Shown here one piece after another: positions 24,803 to 32,895 of a DNA stretch of 51,472 nt. The DNA is from Flavobacteriaceae bacterium UBA1682. GTDB lineage: Bacteria > Bacteroidota > Bacteroidia > Flavobacteriales > Flavobacteriaceae. Made by a program: the position numbers and the translations under genes. The notes beneath the pieces are model-generated. The model did no database searches, was not told the origin of the DNA, and saw nothing but the letters and a program-made list of their open reading frames with translations. Location: positions 154,270-205,741 of the forward strand of contig DCKE01000024.1 in NCBI GenBank assembly GCA_002320285.1, written 5' to 3'. Numbering within the stretch: the first letter of the stretch is position 1; every line of letters starts with the position of its first letter.

Positions 24803-25624
24803 CTATTTTTTAAGAAGTCCGCCCAATTGGTCTTGTAAACTAAAAACATCTTTTAAAAGTTGGGTATTTCTAGACCCACCAATATTAGATCTAATATCTT
24901 TTTCTTCTACAGATATCATTTTGAATACACCTGAAAGGGTTTGATTCGCTACATAGTCTGTAAGATCAGGATTGACCTTTTTAACTAGGGGTAAAGAATT
25001 ATAAGTACTTACAATACTAGTCCACACCTTATCTGCACCAACATTTTCGAATGACGATTGAATAACTGGATTAAACTTAGAATACAGGTTTTTAGAAGTT
25101 GCCTTCTCGAGATATAGAGTTGCAGCGTCTTCTGATCCAAGTAGTATGTTTTTTGCATCGTCAAATGTGATGTTTTTTACAGCATCGACAAAGATTGGAG
25201 TGGCTTCCTTAACCGCTTCTTCAGCAGCTCTGTTTAATACTTTCAAGCCCTCATCAGCCAAATTAGACATTCCCATTTTACGTAGGGTATTGTCAACCTT
25301 TTGCAATTCTTCCGGTAATAAGATTTTTACCAAATCATTTTTGTAAAAACCGTCTTTTTGCGTCAGTTTCACCACTTGTTTCTCAATTCCGCTTTCCAGG
25401 GCTTCTTTTAAACCTGCACCAATCTTATTTTGATCTAAATTTGGTACAGCAGTTGTTTTTGAAGCTGCCACTTTACTTGTGCTGCTAGTAGTGGTGGTTG
25501 TTTTTTTATTGATCTTATCCGAAATCTTATTGAGTATATTCGTTTTTTGTGCTGCTGCCTCTGTGGTACTTAAGCAATTAACTGCAAACAAAATGAATAG
25601 GGAGGATAATACTGATTTTTTCAT
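24803..25624 (-). CDS. DUF4197 exported protein
   Basis: 273 aa with a cleavable signal peptide (MKKSVLSSLFILFAVNCLST, cut near AAAQ). A Thr/Ser-rich linker (KKTTTTTSSTSKVAA, about 40-54) leads to the helical DUF4197 domain (about 63-270, with LGSEDAATLYLEKATSKNLY). Family members occur widely in Proteobacteria and Bacteroidota and have no known biochemical role. It sits downstream of the NlpE-like gene on the same strand with a 37-bp gap, so the two may be co-transcribed. Confidence 0.88.
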   Translation of the reverse strand: MKKSVLSSLFILFAVNCLSTTEAAAQKTNILNKISDKINKKTTTTTSSTSKVAASKTTAVPNLDQNKIGAGLKEALESGIEKQVVKLTQKDGFYKNDLVKILLPEELQKVDNTLRKMGMSNLADEGLKVLNRAAEEAVKEATPIFVDAVKNITFDDAKNILLGSEDAATLYLEKATSKNLYSKFNPVIQSSFENVGADKVWTSIVSTYNSLPLVKKVNPDLTDYVANQTLSGVFKMISVEEKDIRSNIGGSRNTQLLKDVFSLQDQLGGLLKK

Positions 25625-25661
25625 TAAATGATAATTGATTTATAGATATTGAACTACTGCT

Positions 25662-26429
25662 TTATTCTTTATTATAAGTACCTTGAATGCTAAATGTATC
25701 ATCCCAGAAACTCTTTAATTCCTCTAAATGTTCTTTTTCTTTAGTCGTAAGGTGTATTTTACCTTTACTGAACTGAATTAATAGCGTTCCCAATAGATCG
25801 GGATAGGCATCTTTTAAAGGAATTTCGATTTGATTGTTTTCCTTATTGTAAGTACCGTTAGCTGAAAACTCTGCTGTGCGTTCTTTGCCTGTTAAAATGA
25901 TTTTTAACTCGAAATGATCTTTCTTAAGGTGTTTTAAATGTAAAACTTGGTAGGGTTCACTTAAGGAGTCTCCTTTTACATAGGTTCCAGATAAACTGTC
26001 TAAAACGATTTGTTGTGCGCGCTCTAGTAAGTAGTCTTGAGCCAATTTACCGATCACCTCTTTTCTGTCAGAACCAACACGTGCGAGTAAACTTCCTTTT
26101 TTAATTTTATAAAACTCCTTATTGCCATCAAAATTAGCTTCAAAAACAGAGTCTTTTAATTTCCACGTACCGCTATATTGTTGCGGAAGCTCTTGTTTGT
26201 CTTGATAGTATACGATTTTATTTAAGGTACTATCGGCATGAATGGCCAATGTAGTTTCAATACCCGGGCAATCAGGACAAGGAATGACTCCTTCAAAACG
26301 GTTGCTAAATATGCTGTCCATAATCTCCGGTTGTATTACCGTGGGTATCTTTTTTTCTGCATCTTTTTTACAAGAAGCCAATGTTAACATACTCATTACA
26401 ACAATCAATAGGTTGCTTTTGTGAATCAT
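25662..26429 (-). CDS. NlpE-like copper-resistance/envelope-sensing lipoprotein
   Basis: 255 aa with a lipoprotein signal (MSMLTLASC, about Cys20). The NlpE N-terminal domain is clear: GVIPCPDCPGIETTLAIHAD with a CPDC (CxxC) motif, then YSGTWKLKDSVFEANFDGNK. In E. coli NlpE senses surface contact and lipoprotein or copper stress and signals to CpxA; no Cpx system is seen here, so only the fold is transferred. A second small lipocalin-like half follows (about 125-250). I start at 26429 (MIHKSNLLIVV); a start at 26453 only lengthens the signal. Confidence 0.84.
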   Translation of the reverse strand: MIHKSNLLIVVMSMLTLASCKKDAEKKIPTVIQPEIMDSIFSNRFEGVIPCPDCPGIETTLAIHADSTLNKIVYYQDKQELPQQYSGTWKLKDSVFEANFDGNKEFYKIKKGSLLARVGSDRKEVIGKLAQDYLLERAQQIVLDSLSGTYVKGDSLSEPYQVLHLKHLKKDHFELKIILTGKERTAEFSANGTYNKENNQIEIPLKDAYPDLLGTLLIQFSKGKIHLTTKEKEHLEELKSFWDDTFSIQGTYNKE

Positions 26430-26460
26430 ATCCGAGTTAATTTTGAAATTCAATTGGTTG

Positions 26461-26468
26461 CAAAAATA
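26461..26468 (-). promoter_or_regulatory. Putative -7 box for the NlpE-like gene
   Basis: TATTTTTG on the minus strand, 31 bp before the start. No TTG at the expected distance. A 9-bp inverted repeat lies just upstream (26485-26510). Confidence 0.45.
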
Positions 26469-26484
26469 AGGCCATTTTTTCTTT

Positions 26485-26510
26485 ATATTCCTATAGCTAT
26501 TTAGGAATAT
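26485..26510. promoter_or_regulatory. 9-bp inverted repeat upstream of the NlpE-like gene
   Basis: ATATTCCTA (26485-26493) and TAGGAATAT (26502-26510) form a perfect palindrome with an 8-nt spacer, 17 bp upstream of the -7 box. It could be an operator overlapping the -33 region. No T run follows on the plus strand. Confidence 0.4.
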
Positions 26511-26625
26511 GAAATATAAAGTAATTTAATTAAAAAAATCTGTTTTTCCCATAAAAACGTGCATTTATTTTGTGAAACACAAGATGGCTGTTTGGAGTTT
26601 TGGCAGTAATCATATGATCGGATAG

Positions 26626-26670
26626 AAGTGCTTTTAACAAGGCAGAAACGGTTTGTAAAGCACTTTTTTT
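26626..26670 (+). terminator. Terminator-like hairpin with no upstream gene
   Basis: AAGTGCTTT (26626-26634) pairs with AAAGCACTT (26657-26665), then a T run continues to 26670. It is oriented on the plus strand although no plus-strand gene precedes it; the gene to the left runs the other way. It may end a small RNA or attenuate readthrough. The rest of 26430-26870 shows the guaA promoters and otherwise only AT-rich sequence. Confidence 0.5.
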
Positions 26671-26813
26671 ATCGATGTTGGGCAACGAATTCTACTCCAA
26701 AAAAATAATATAAAAAAATACTGAACAAAGAAGGCTTAAAAGACCTAATAAATTTGTTAATTTGTCGGCTATTAAAACGATTTTAAGCGTTTATCAAATT
26801 CGTTTTTAGTTTG

Positions 26814-26867
26814 TTGAAAAAAATCCAGAAACCTATTTTTGGGATCCATTAGAAATACCTATTTTTG
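26814..26867 (+). promoter_or_regulatory. Two tandem, overlapping promoters for guaA
   Basis: Promoter 1 is TTG 26814-26816, 17-bp spacer, TATTTTTG 26834-26841. Promoter 2 is TTG 26839-26841 (within the first -7 box), 18-bp spacer, TATTTTTG 26860-26867. Both boxes lie in an exact 11-bp direct repeat, ACCTATTTTTG (26831-26841, 26857-26867). The second ends only 3 bp before the ATG, so it could make only a leaderless transcript. Confidence 0.55.
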
Positions 26868-26870
26868 CAT

Positions 26871-28400
26871 ATGCAACACAACGTACTTATTTTAGATTTC
26901 GGTTCGCAATACACACAGCTTATTGCCCGTAGAGTTCGCGAATTAAACATTTTTTGCGAAATATTACCTTACAACAATTTACCAGAGGATTTATCCACTT
27001 TTCATGCCGTAATACTTTCTGGAAGTCCATTTTCGGTAAGATCGGAGGAAGCCTTGCATCCAGACCTTTCGAATATCAAAGGAAAGTTACCTTTGTTGGC
27101 GGTTTGTTATGGTGCTCAGTATTTGGCTCACTTCCACGGAGGTGAAGTCGCTCCTTCAAGTACTAGAGAATATGGTAGAGCCAATTTGAATTACATCAAA
27201 GAAAACGAAGCTCTTTTAAAGGGGATTGAGTTAAATAGCCAAGTTTGGATGAGTCACAGTGATACGATCAAAACACTACCTACTAATGGTGTGCTTTTGG
27301 CAAGTACGAAAGACGTAGCCAATGCTGCCTATAAAATTGAAGGCGAGCAAACCTATGCAATTCAATTTCACCCAGAGGTATATCACTCCACTGATGGTGC
27401 TCAATTGCTTAAAAACTTCTTAGTGGATATTGCTGGAGTAGCTCAAGATTTTACTCCTAAAGCATTTGTCGAAGATATTATCGGCGATTTGCGTGAAAAA
27501 ATAAAAGATGATAAAGTGGTTTTAGCCCTTTCAGGTGGAGTAGATTCAACTGTTGCGGCAGTTCTATTGCACCGCGCTATTGGGAAAAACCTATATTGTA
27601 TTTTTGTGAATAACGGTCTTTTGAGAAAGAATGAATTTCACAATGTACTTGAACAATATAAAGGGATGAATTTAAACGTTAAAGGAGTAGATGCTTCAGA
27701 ACGTTTTTTAACTGCCTTAAAAGGATTGGAAGATCCGGAATTAAAAAGAAAAGCAATTGGTAAAGCATTTATTGAAGTATTCGATGATGAGGCTAAATTG
27801 ATTGAAGATGTAACTTGGTTAGCTCAGGGGACTATTTATCCTGATGTTATTGAATCGATTTCTGTTAAAGGACCTTCTGCAACAATCAAGTCACACCATA
27901 ATGTCGGAGGTTTACCTGACTTTATGAAATTGAAAATCGTTGAGCCTTTGAGAATGTTATTCAAGGATGAAGTGAGAAGAGTTGGAGCTTCATTGGGCAT
28001 AGATCCAGAGTTATTGGGTAGACATCCATTTCCAGGTCCAGGGCTTTCGATTCGTATCTTAGGAGATATTACGGCTGAAAAAGTAAGTCTTCTTCAAGAG
28101 GTAGATGCTGTTTTTATCAATGGATTAAAAGAACACGGTCTGTATGATCAAGTTTGGCAAGCAGGAGCAATTTTATTGCCTGTAAACAGTGTTGGAGTTA
28201 TGGGAGATGAAAGAACTTATGAAAAAGTTGTAGCACTACGAGCTGTAGCGTCAACCGATGGTATGACAGCGGATTGGGTTCACTTACCATACGAGTTTTT
28301 GATGGAGATTTCCAATCAAATTATCAATAAAGTAAAAGGGGTAAACCGAGTGGTATACGACATCAGTTCCAAGCCACCAGCCACTATAGAGTGGGAATAA
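26871..28400 (+). CDS. guaA: GMP synthase (glutamine-hydrolysing)
   Basis: 509 aa, cytosolic, converts XMP to GMP. The class I glutamine amidotransferase domain (about 1-190) has the nucleophile in AVCYGAQYLA and the His/Glu in IQFHPEVYHS. The ATP pyrophosphatase domain (about 200-385) has the P-loop ALSGGVDSTVAAVLL, and the dimerisation domain ends in KPPATIEWE. The start is the ATG at 26871 (MQHNVLILDFGSQYTQL); the in-frame TTG at 26865 is part of a -7 box. Confidence 0.98.
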   Translation: MQHNVLILDFGSQYTQLIARRVRELNIFCEILPYNNLPEDLSTFHAVILSGSPFSVRSEEALHPDLSNIKGKLPLLAVCYGAQYLAHFHGGEVAPSSTREYGRANLNYIKENEALLKGIELNSQVWMSHSDTIKTLPTNGVLLASTKDVANAAYKIEGEQTYAIQFHPEVYHSTDGAQLLKNFLVDIAGVAQDFTPKAFVEDIIGDLREKIKDDKVVLALSGGVDSTVAAVLLHRAIGKNLYCIFVNNGLLRKNEFHNVLEQYKGMNLNVKGVDASERFLTALKGLEDPELKRKAIGKAFIEVFDDEAKLIEDVTWLAQGTIYPDVIESISVKGPSATIKSHHNVGGLPDFMKLKIVEPLRMLFKDEVRRVGASLGIDPELLGRHPFPGPGLSIRILGDITAEKVSLLQEVDAVFINGLKEHGLYDQVWQAGAILLPVNSVGVMGDERTYEKVVALRAVASTDGMTADWVHLPYEFLMEISNQIINKVKGVNRVVYDISSKPPATIEWE

Positions 28401-28466
28401 AGTAATATGGATTAAGTCGTTGTAAATTTTTTGCAGCGACTTATTCGCTTATAATATAAAAAAGAG

Positions 28467-30446
28467 ATGAGAAAGAAATTTTTAAGTAGCCTTGCTATTC
28501 TGACATTAGCCAATGTTGTTAGTTTACATGCACAAACAGTAAATTTTAAACAACACCGTGTTAATAAAGGAGAAACTGTAACGGAAATCGCTCAGCAATA
28601 TAAGGTATCGGTAAATGATATTTTAAAATACAATCCCGGAGCGGACAAGGGAGTTCAAGAAAATTCGGTATTATCCATACCACTCATATCAACTGTTGAA
28701 AAGACAGCGATTTCAACAAAGAAACATCAGGTTGAAAGTAAGGAGACTTTATATGGGATCTCTAAGCAGTATAAGATATCTATTGATGAATTGTATCGTC
28801 TCAATCCGATATTAAAAGAAAATGGACTTCAGACAGGTCAAACCATCTATTTGGAAGCACCTACTTTTGAGGCTGTAAAAACAACATCGCAAAGCATACC
28901 GGATACTTTGATAGGTTCTGCTGTACAGGTTGTTAAAAATGGTAAAAATGATCATACTAAAGAGATCGTTGTTGGACCGAAAGAAACGCTATACGGTTTA
29001 GCCATCGAATACCAAACCTCGATACAACGCCTTTATGAGTTAAACCCTCTTTTAGAAACCGTTGGGTTGATTGAGGGGCATAAAATAGAAGTGCCGATAA
29101 AACAAGGAGTTAAAGAAACGACTAAAATAGCTGATGCAAGTGCTTCGAAAAAAGAGACTTATAAGGAAATCGTTGTAGAACCTAAAGAAACCTTATACAA
29201 TCTTACTAAAGAATATGGAATAACCCCTGAGCAATTGTTAGCGTTAAATCCAGAATTGGGTTATGGATTAAAGGTCGGAATGACGTTAAGAGTTCCAAGC
29301 TCTGAAAAAACTAAAGAAACGATTAGCAGTACTTCGAGTAAAAAAAACTCGAATTACACTTCAAGCCAATATAAAGACCTGACACGTTCACTTACAAAAA
29401 ACAAGTCAAAGGAATTGGTCTTGTTACTGCCTTTTAATACGCATAAAATTAATATGGCAACTGATAACATTCCAGAGAAATTAAAAAAGGATGGATTTTT
29501 AAACATGACTTTGGATTTCTATGCCGGAGCACTAATTGCCATAGATTCCGCTAAAAGTTTGGGATTGCCGTTGAATGTAAAGATTTTTGATTCCAAAGAA
29601 TCGAGTACGAGTTCCGATGTCTCAACATTGTTTTCAAAAGAAGATTTTAGTAAGACTGATGTCATAATAGGACCTTTCTTTCAAAAGAATGTCACTCAAG
29701 CAGCATCTTTGATTAAAGACAGGGAAATAGTTCTTGTTTCGCCCCTGTCTACGGAAAAGGGTAAAATGGGTTCTAATCTCGTTCAAACCATGCCTAATAC
29801 AGATGATTTAAGAACTTATCTGATTGAGTATATGCTTGGTGAGCGAGGAAAAATTATTGCTGTAGTCGATGAGAAAAAAACGTCAACCAAAAGCTTCCTG
29901 CAAAAGAATTATCCGAGTATTAAAATTTTAAACGGTAGTGAAGCTTCAAAAATCGCGGAGCATTTAAGTCCTACGGCGAAGAATTTTGTTATACTCGATA
30001 CCGGAAGTATACAAACAGCCTTAAGTACAACGAATGCTCTAATATCAAAAGTTTCTACACACGAGATTCAATTGGCTACTTTTGATAAAAATGAGGTGTT
30101 TGATTATAGCGAAATTTCTCTAAGTACCTTGACTAAACTGAAGTTACTATACGCTTCTGTTACTAGGGAAAATGAAAGTGATAATGGTACTCGTTTTGCC
30201 AATACCTATAAAAAGCAAAATAATATTTATCCAAATCGATATGCTACTCGCGGTTTTGATGTTACATTTGATGTTATTACTCGAATGTTTCAAAACGAGG
30301 ATTTTGACGATGCCATTCAAAACTATACTACACAACAGGTAGAGAATAAATTTGCTTATTCGTCGGAAAATGGAGGGATATACAATGAAGGTGGAGTATA
30401 TTTGTTGTATTATGATGAAGATCTAACCGTAAAAATTATAAACTAA
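28467..30446 (+). CDS. Exported four-LysM protein with a periplasmic-binding-like domain
   Basis: 659 aa with a signal peptide ending near LHAQ (about 23). It carries four LysM repeats of about 43 residues (about 27-70, 87-129, 165-210, 232-275), each with the form xxGETxxxIAxxYxxxxxxLxxxNP. A Ser/Thr/Lys linker follows, then a C-terminal domain (about 315-659) resembling the periplasmic-binding (type 1 PBP / LeuT-receptor) fold: SKELVLLLPFNTHKI, DVIIGPFFQKNVTQAASLIK and ATRGFDVTFDVITRMF. LysM binds peptidoglycan, so a wall-associated envelope role is inferred. Its stop overlaps the osmC start by 1 nt. Confidence 0.88.
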   Translation: MRKKFLSSLAILTLANVVSLHAQTVNFKQHRVNKGETVTEIAQQYKVSVNDILKYNPGADKGVQENSVLSIPLISTVEKTAISTKKHQVESKETLYGISKQYKISIDELYRLNPILKENGLQTGQTIYLEAPTFEAVKTTSQSIPDTLIGSAVQVVKNGKNDHTKEIVVGPKETLYGLAIEYQTSIQRLYELNPLLETVGLIEGHKIEVPIKQGVKETTKIADASASKKETYKEIVVEPKETLYNLTKEYGITPEQLLALNPELGYGLKVGMTLRVPSSEKTKETISSTSSKKNSNYTSSQYKDLTRSLTKNKSKELVLLLPFNTHKINMATDNIPEKLKKDGFLNMTLDFYAGALIAIDSAKSLGLPLNVKIFDSKESSTSSDVSTLFSKEDFSKTDVIIGPFFQKNVTQAASLIKDREIVLVSPLSTEKGKMGSNLVQTMPNTDDLRTYLIEYMLGERGKIIAVVDEKKTSTKSFLQKNYPSIKILNGSEASKIAEHLSPTAKNFVILDTGSIQTALSTTNALISKVSTHEIQLATFDKNEVFDYSEISLSTLTKLKLLYASVTRENESDNGTRFANTYKKQNNIYPNRYATRGFDVTFDVITRMFQNEDFDDAIQNYTTQQVENKFAYSSENGGIYNEGGVYLLYYDEDLTVKIIN

Positions 30447-30847
30447 TGTTATCTAAAGTCAAATATCTAGGCGATTTAAGAACGGAGTCCACACATATTC
30501 GTTCGGGGCAAACGATTATTTCAGATGCACCGATTGATAATCAGGGACGTGGAGAAGCATTTTCTCCTACTGATATAGTTGCCAACGCAGTAGCTAGTTG
30601 TATGTTTACCATTATGGGAATCAAGGCAAAGTCTATGGATTTGGATATATCCAATTCGACGGCAGCTGTGTTTAAAGAGATGCGTGAGAATCCACGTATG
30701 ATTTCTAAAGTAAGCATTGAGTTTCAAATGGTCGGAGCTACTGCTGAAAAGGATCGTGTCATCTTAGAGCGTGCAGCAATGACCTGTCCGGTTTTTTTGA
30801 GTCTTCATCCTGATATTGAAAAAGATATACAATTTAATTGGAAGTGA
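30446..30847 (+). CDS. osmC: OsmC family peroxide reductase-like protein
   Basis: A 133-aa cytosolic OsmC/Ohr-fold protein. The two redox cysteines are in ANAVASCMFTIMGI (about Cys51) and AAMTCPVFLSLHP (about Cys115). Family members reduce organic peroxides with a Cys pair. It is translationally coupled: its ATG overlaps the LysM gene stop by 1 nt, and its stop overlaps the DUF3820 ATG by 1 nt (TGATG). Whether it is an osmotically or peroxide-induced member cannot be read here. Confidence 0.88.
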   Translation: MLSKVKYLGDLRTESTHIRSGQTIISDAPIDNQGRGEAFSPTDIVANAVASCMFTIMGIKAKSMDLDISNSTAAVFKEMRENPRMISKVSIEFQMVGATAEKDRVILERAAMTCPVFLSLHPDIEKDIQFNWK

Positions 30848-31080
30848 TGCTTCATACAAACAACCAACAATATTTAATAGAGCTCGCTCATACCAAAATG
30901 CCTTTCGGGAAATACGAAGGGCGTTTTCTTGTAGATTTACCTGAATATTATATCGTATGGTATCACAATAAGGGCTTTCCCAAAGGAAAGTTAGGAGAGC
31001 AAATGCAATTGATTTATGAAATTAAATTAAACGGCTTAGAATCCCTAATAAAGAATATAAAAAACAACTTTAAAAAATAA
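30847..31080 (+). CDS. DUF3820 family protein
   Basis: A 77-aa protein of the DUF3820 type: MPFGKYEGRFLVDLPEYYIV (about 18-37), WYHNKGFPKGKLGEQM and a C-terminal helix. Often labelled a putative quorum-sensing-regulated virulence factor, with little support. The start is the ATG at 30847, which overlaps the osmC stop as TGATG; a TTG at 30838 in the same frame is not needed. Confidence 0.85.
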   Translation: MLHTNNQQYLIELAHTKMPFGKYEGRFLVDLPEYYIVWYHNKGFPKGKLGEQMQLIYEIKLNGLESLIKNIKNNFKK

Positions 31081-31155
31081 AGTTAAGTAGGCGTTAGGTC
31101 TATAAAAACAGTCATATTAAAATCACAATTATTAGAAGTATAAGGCAAAAATTTG

Positions 31156-31163
31156 TACTTTTG
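31156..31163 (+). promoter_or_regulatory. Putative -7 box for pyrG
   Basis: TACTTTTG, 37 bp before the ATG. Upstream TTG absent at the usual spacing. Confidence 0.5.
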
Positions 31164-31200
31164 CCAAGTTTTATTTTTAACAACTACAACACAACACTCG

Positions 31201-32814
31201 ATGAAACAAACTAAATATATTTTTGTAACCGGCGGCGTTACGTCATCCTTAGGTAAAGGCATTATTGCTGCTTCCCTAGCTAAATTATTACAAGCTAGAG
31301 GATACGAATCAACCATACAAAAATTTGACCCCTATATCAATGTGGATCCAGGGACATTAAATCCATACGAACACGGTGAGTGTTTTGTAACCGATGATGG
31401 AGCTGAAACCGATTTGGATTTAGGTCATTACGAGCGTTTTTTAAATGTTCCGACTTCTCAAGCTAATAACGTTACTACGGGACGAGTATATCTTTCTGTC
31501 ATTGAAAAGGAGCGTAGAGGGGAGTTTTTAGGAAAAACGGTACAAGTAGTTCCTCATATTACCAATGAGATTAAAGAACGCATGTTGCTTTTGGGTAAAA
31601 GTGGAAAATACGATATCGTTATTACTGAGATAGGTGGTACCGTTGGAGATATTGAATCTTTACCCTATATCGAATCGGTACGTCAATTATTGTGGGAGCT
31701 AGGCGATAATAATGCGATAGTTATACACTTGACTTTAGTACCTTATTTAGCTGCTGCAGGAGAATTAAAAACCAAACCAACACAGCATTCTGTTAAGACC
31801 TTGATGGAAAGTGGTATCAAAGCTGATATCTTGGTTTGTAGAACAGAACATGAACTTTCTACTGAAATTCGTCAGAAGTTGGCTGCTTTTTGCAATGTAA
31901 AACGCGAAGCGGTTATTCAATCTATCGATGCATCAACGATCTATGAGGTTCCCAATTTAATGCTAGAAGAGGGATTAGACCGCGTTGCGTTGAAAAAATT
32001 GGATATGCCAGAGAAAGCAACACCGGATTTGGTACAATGGAATGAGTTTTTACATAAACTAAAAAACCCACAACACACGGTAAACATCGGATTGGTCGGT
32101 AAATATGTAGAATTACAAGACAGTTATAAATCCATTTTAGAAGCTTTTACTCATGCCGGTGCAGAAAATGTCACCAAGGTTAATGTAATCAGCATTCATT
32201 CTGAATACCTAACGGCTAAAAATGCTGGGGATAAGTTAGCGAATTTAGACGGTATATTAGTGGCGCCAGGATTTGGATCACGGGGTATAGAAGGAAAAAT
32301 TGAAACGGTAAGATATGCCAGAGAAAACAATATTCCTTTTTTCGGAATCTGTCTGGGAATGCAAATGGCTGTCATTGAATACGCTCGTAATGTGATGCAT
32401 TATGAAAATGCGAATTCAACAGAAGTCAATACCAACACTACTTATCCGGTAATCACTTTTATGGAAGAACAGAAAACCATTACGGATAAAGGTGGAACCA
32501 TGCGTTTGGGCGGATGGGATTGTGAAATCAAAAATGATTCAAAAGCTTTTGAAATCTATCAATCTAATTTAATTAACGAACGTCACCGTCACCGTTACGA
32601 ATTCAATAATTATTATTTAAGTGAATTTGAAAAGGCCGGTTTAAAAGCTACTGGAATTAATCCTAAAACGGGATTGGTAGAAATTGTTGAATTGGAAAAC
32701 CATCCTTTCTTTGTGGGTGTTCAATTCCACCCGGAATATAAAAGTACCGTAGCAAGTCCACATCCTTTATTTGTCGGATTTATTAAAGCGGCAGTAGCGC
32801 ATAAAATTAAATAA
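31201..32814 (+). CDS. pyrG: CTP synthase
   Basis: A 537-aa cytosolic tetramer that aminates UTP to CTP. The synthase domain begins KYIFVTGGVTSSLGKGIIAA (about 5-24, P-loop) and includes DPYINVDPGTLNPYEHGECF. The glutaminase domain has FFGICLGMQMAVIEYA (nucleophile about Cys384) and GVQFHPEYKST (about 507-517). I start at 31201; an in-frame start at 31153 would begin upstream of the -7 box. Confidence 0.98.
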   Translation: MKQTKYIFVTGGVTSSLGKGIIAASLAKLLQARGYESTIQKFDPYINVDPGTLNPYEHGECFVTDDGAETDLDLGHYERFLNVPTSQANNVTTGRVYLSVIEKERRGEFLGKTVQVVPHITNEIKERMLLLGKSGKYDIVITEIGGTVGDIESLPYIESVRQLLWELGDNNAIVIHLTLVPYLAAAGELKTKPTQHSVKTLMESGIKADILVCRTEHELSTEIRQKLAAFCNVKREAVIQSIDASTIYEVPNLMLEEGLDRVALKKLDMPEKATPDLVQWNEFLHKLKNPQHTVNIGLVGKYVELQDSYKSILEAFTHAGAENVTKVNVISIHSEYLTAKNAGDKLANLDGILVAPGFGSRGIEGKIETVRYARENNIPFFGICLGMQMAVIEYARNVMHYENANSTEVNTNTTYPVITFMEEQKTITDKGGTMRLGGWDCEIKNDSKAFEIYQSNLINERHRHRYEFNNYYLSEFEKAGLKATGINPKTGLVEIVELENHPFFVGVQFHPEYKSTVASPHPLFVGFIKAAVAHKIK

Positions 32815-32895
32815 CAGCTCATAGACTTGCACTATAACAGCAACACTGAACTTAGTATAAACGTTCAAAATATTTGAAATAAGCAATACCAAATA

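Noticed and set aside
28413..28442. Terminator after guaA
   Set aside because: AAGTCGTTG can pair with CAGCGACTT, but no T run follows, so it may be only a weak hairpin between guaA and the LysM gene.
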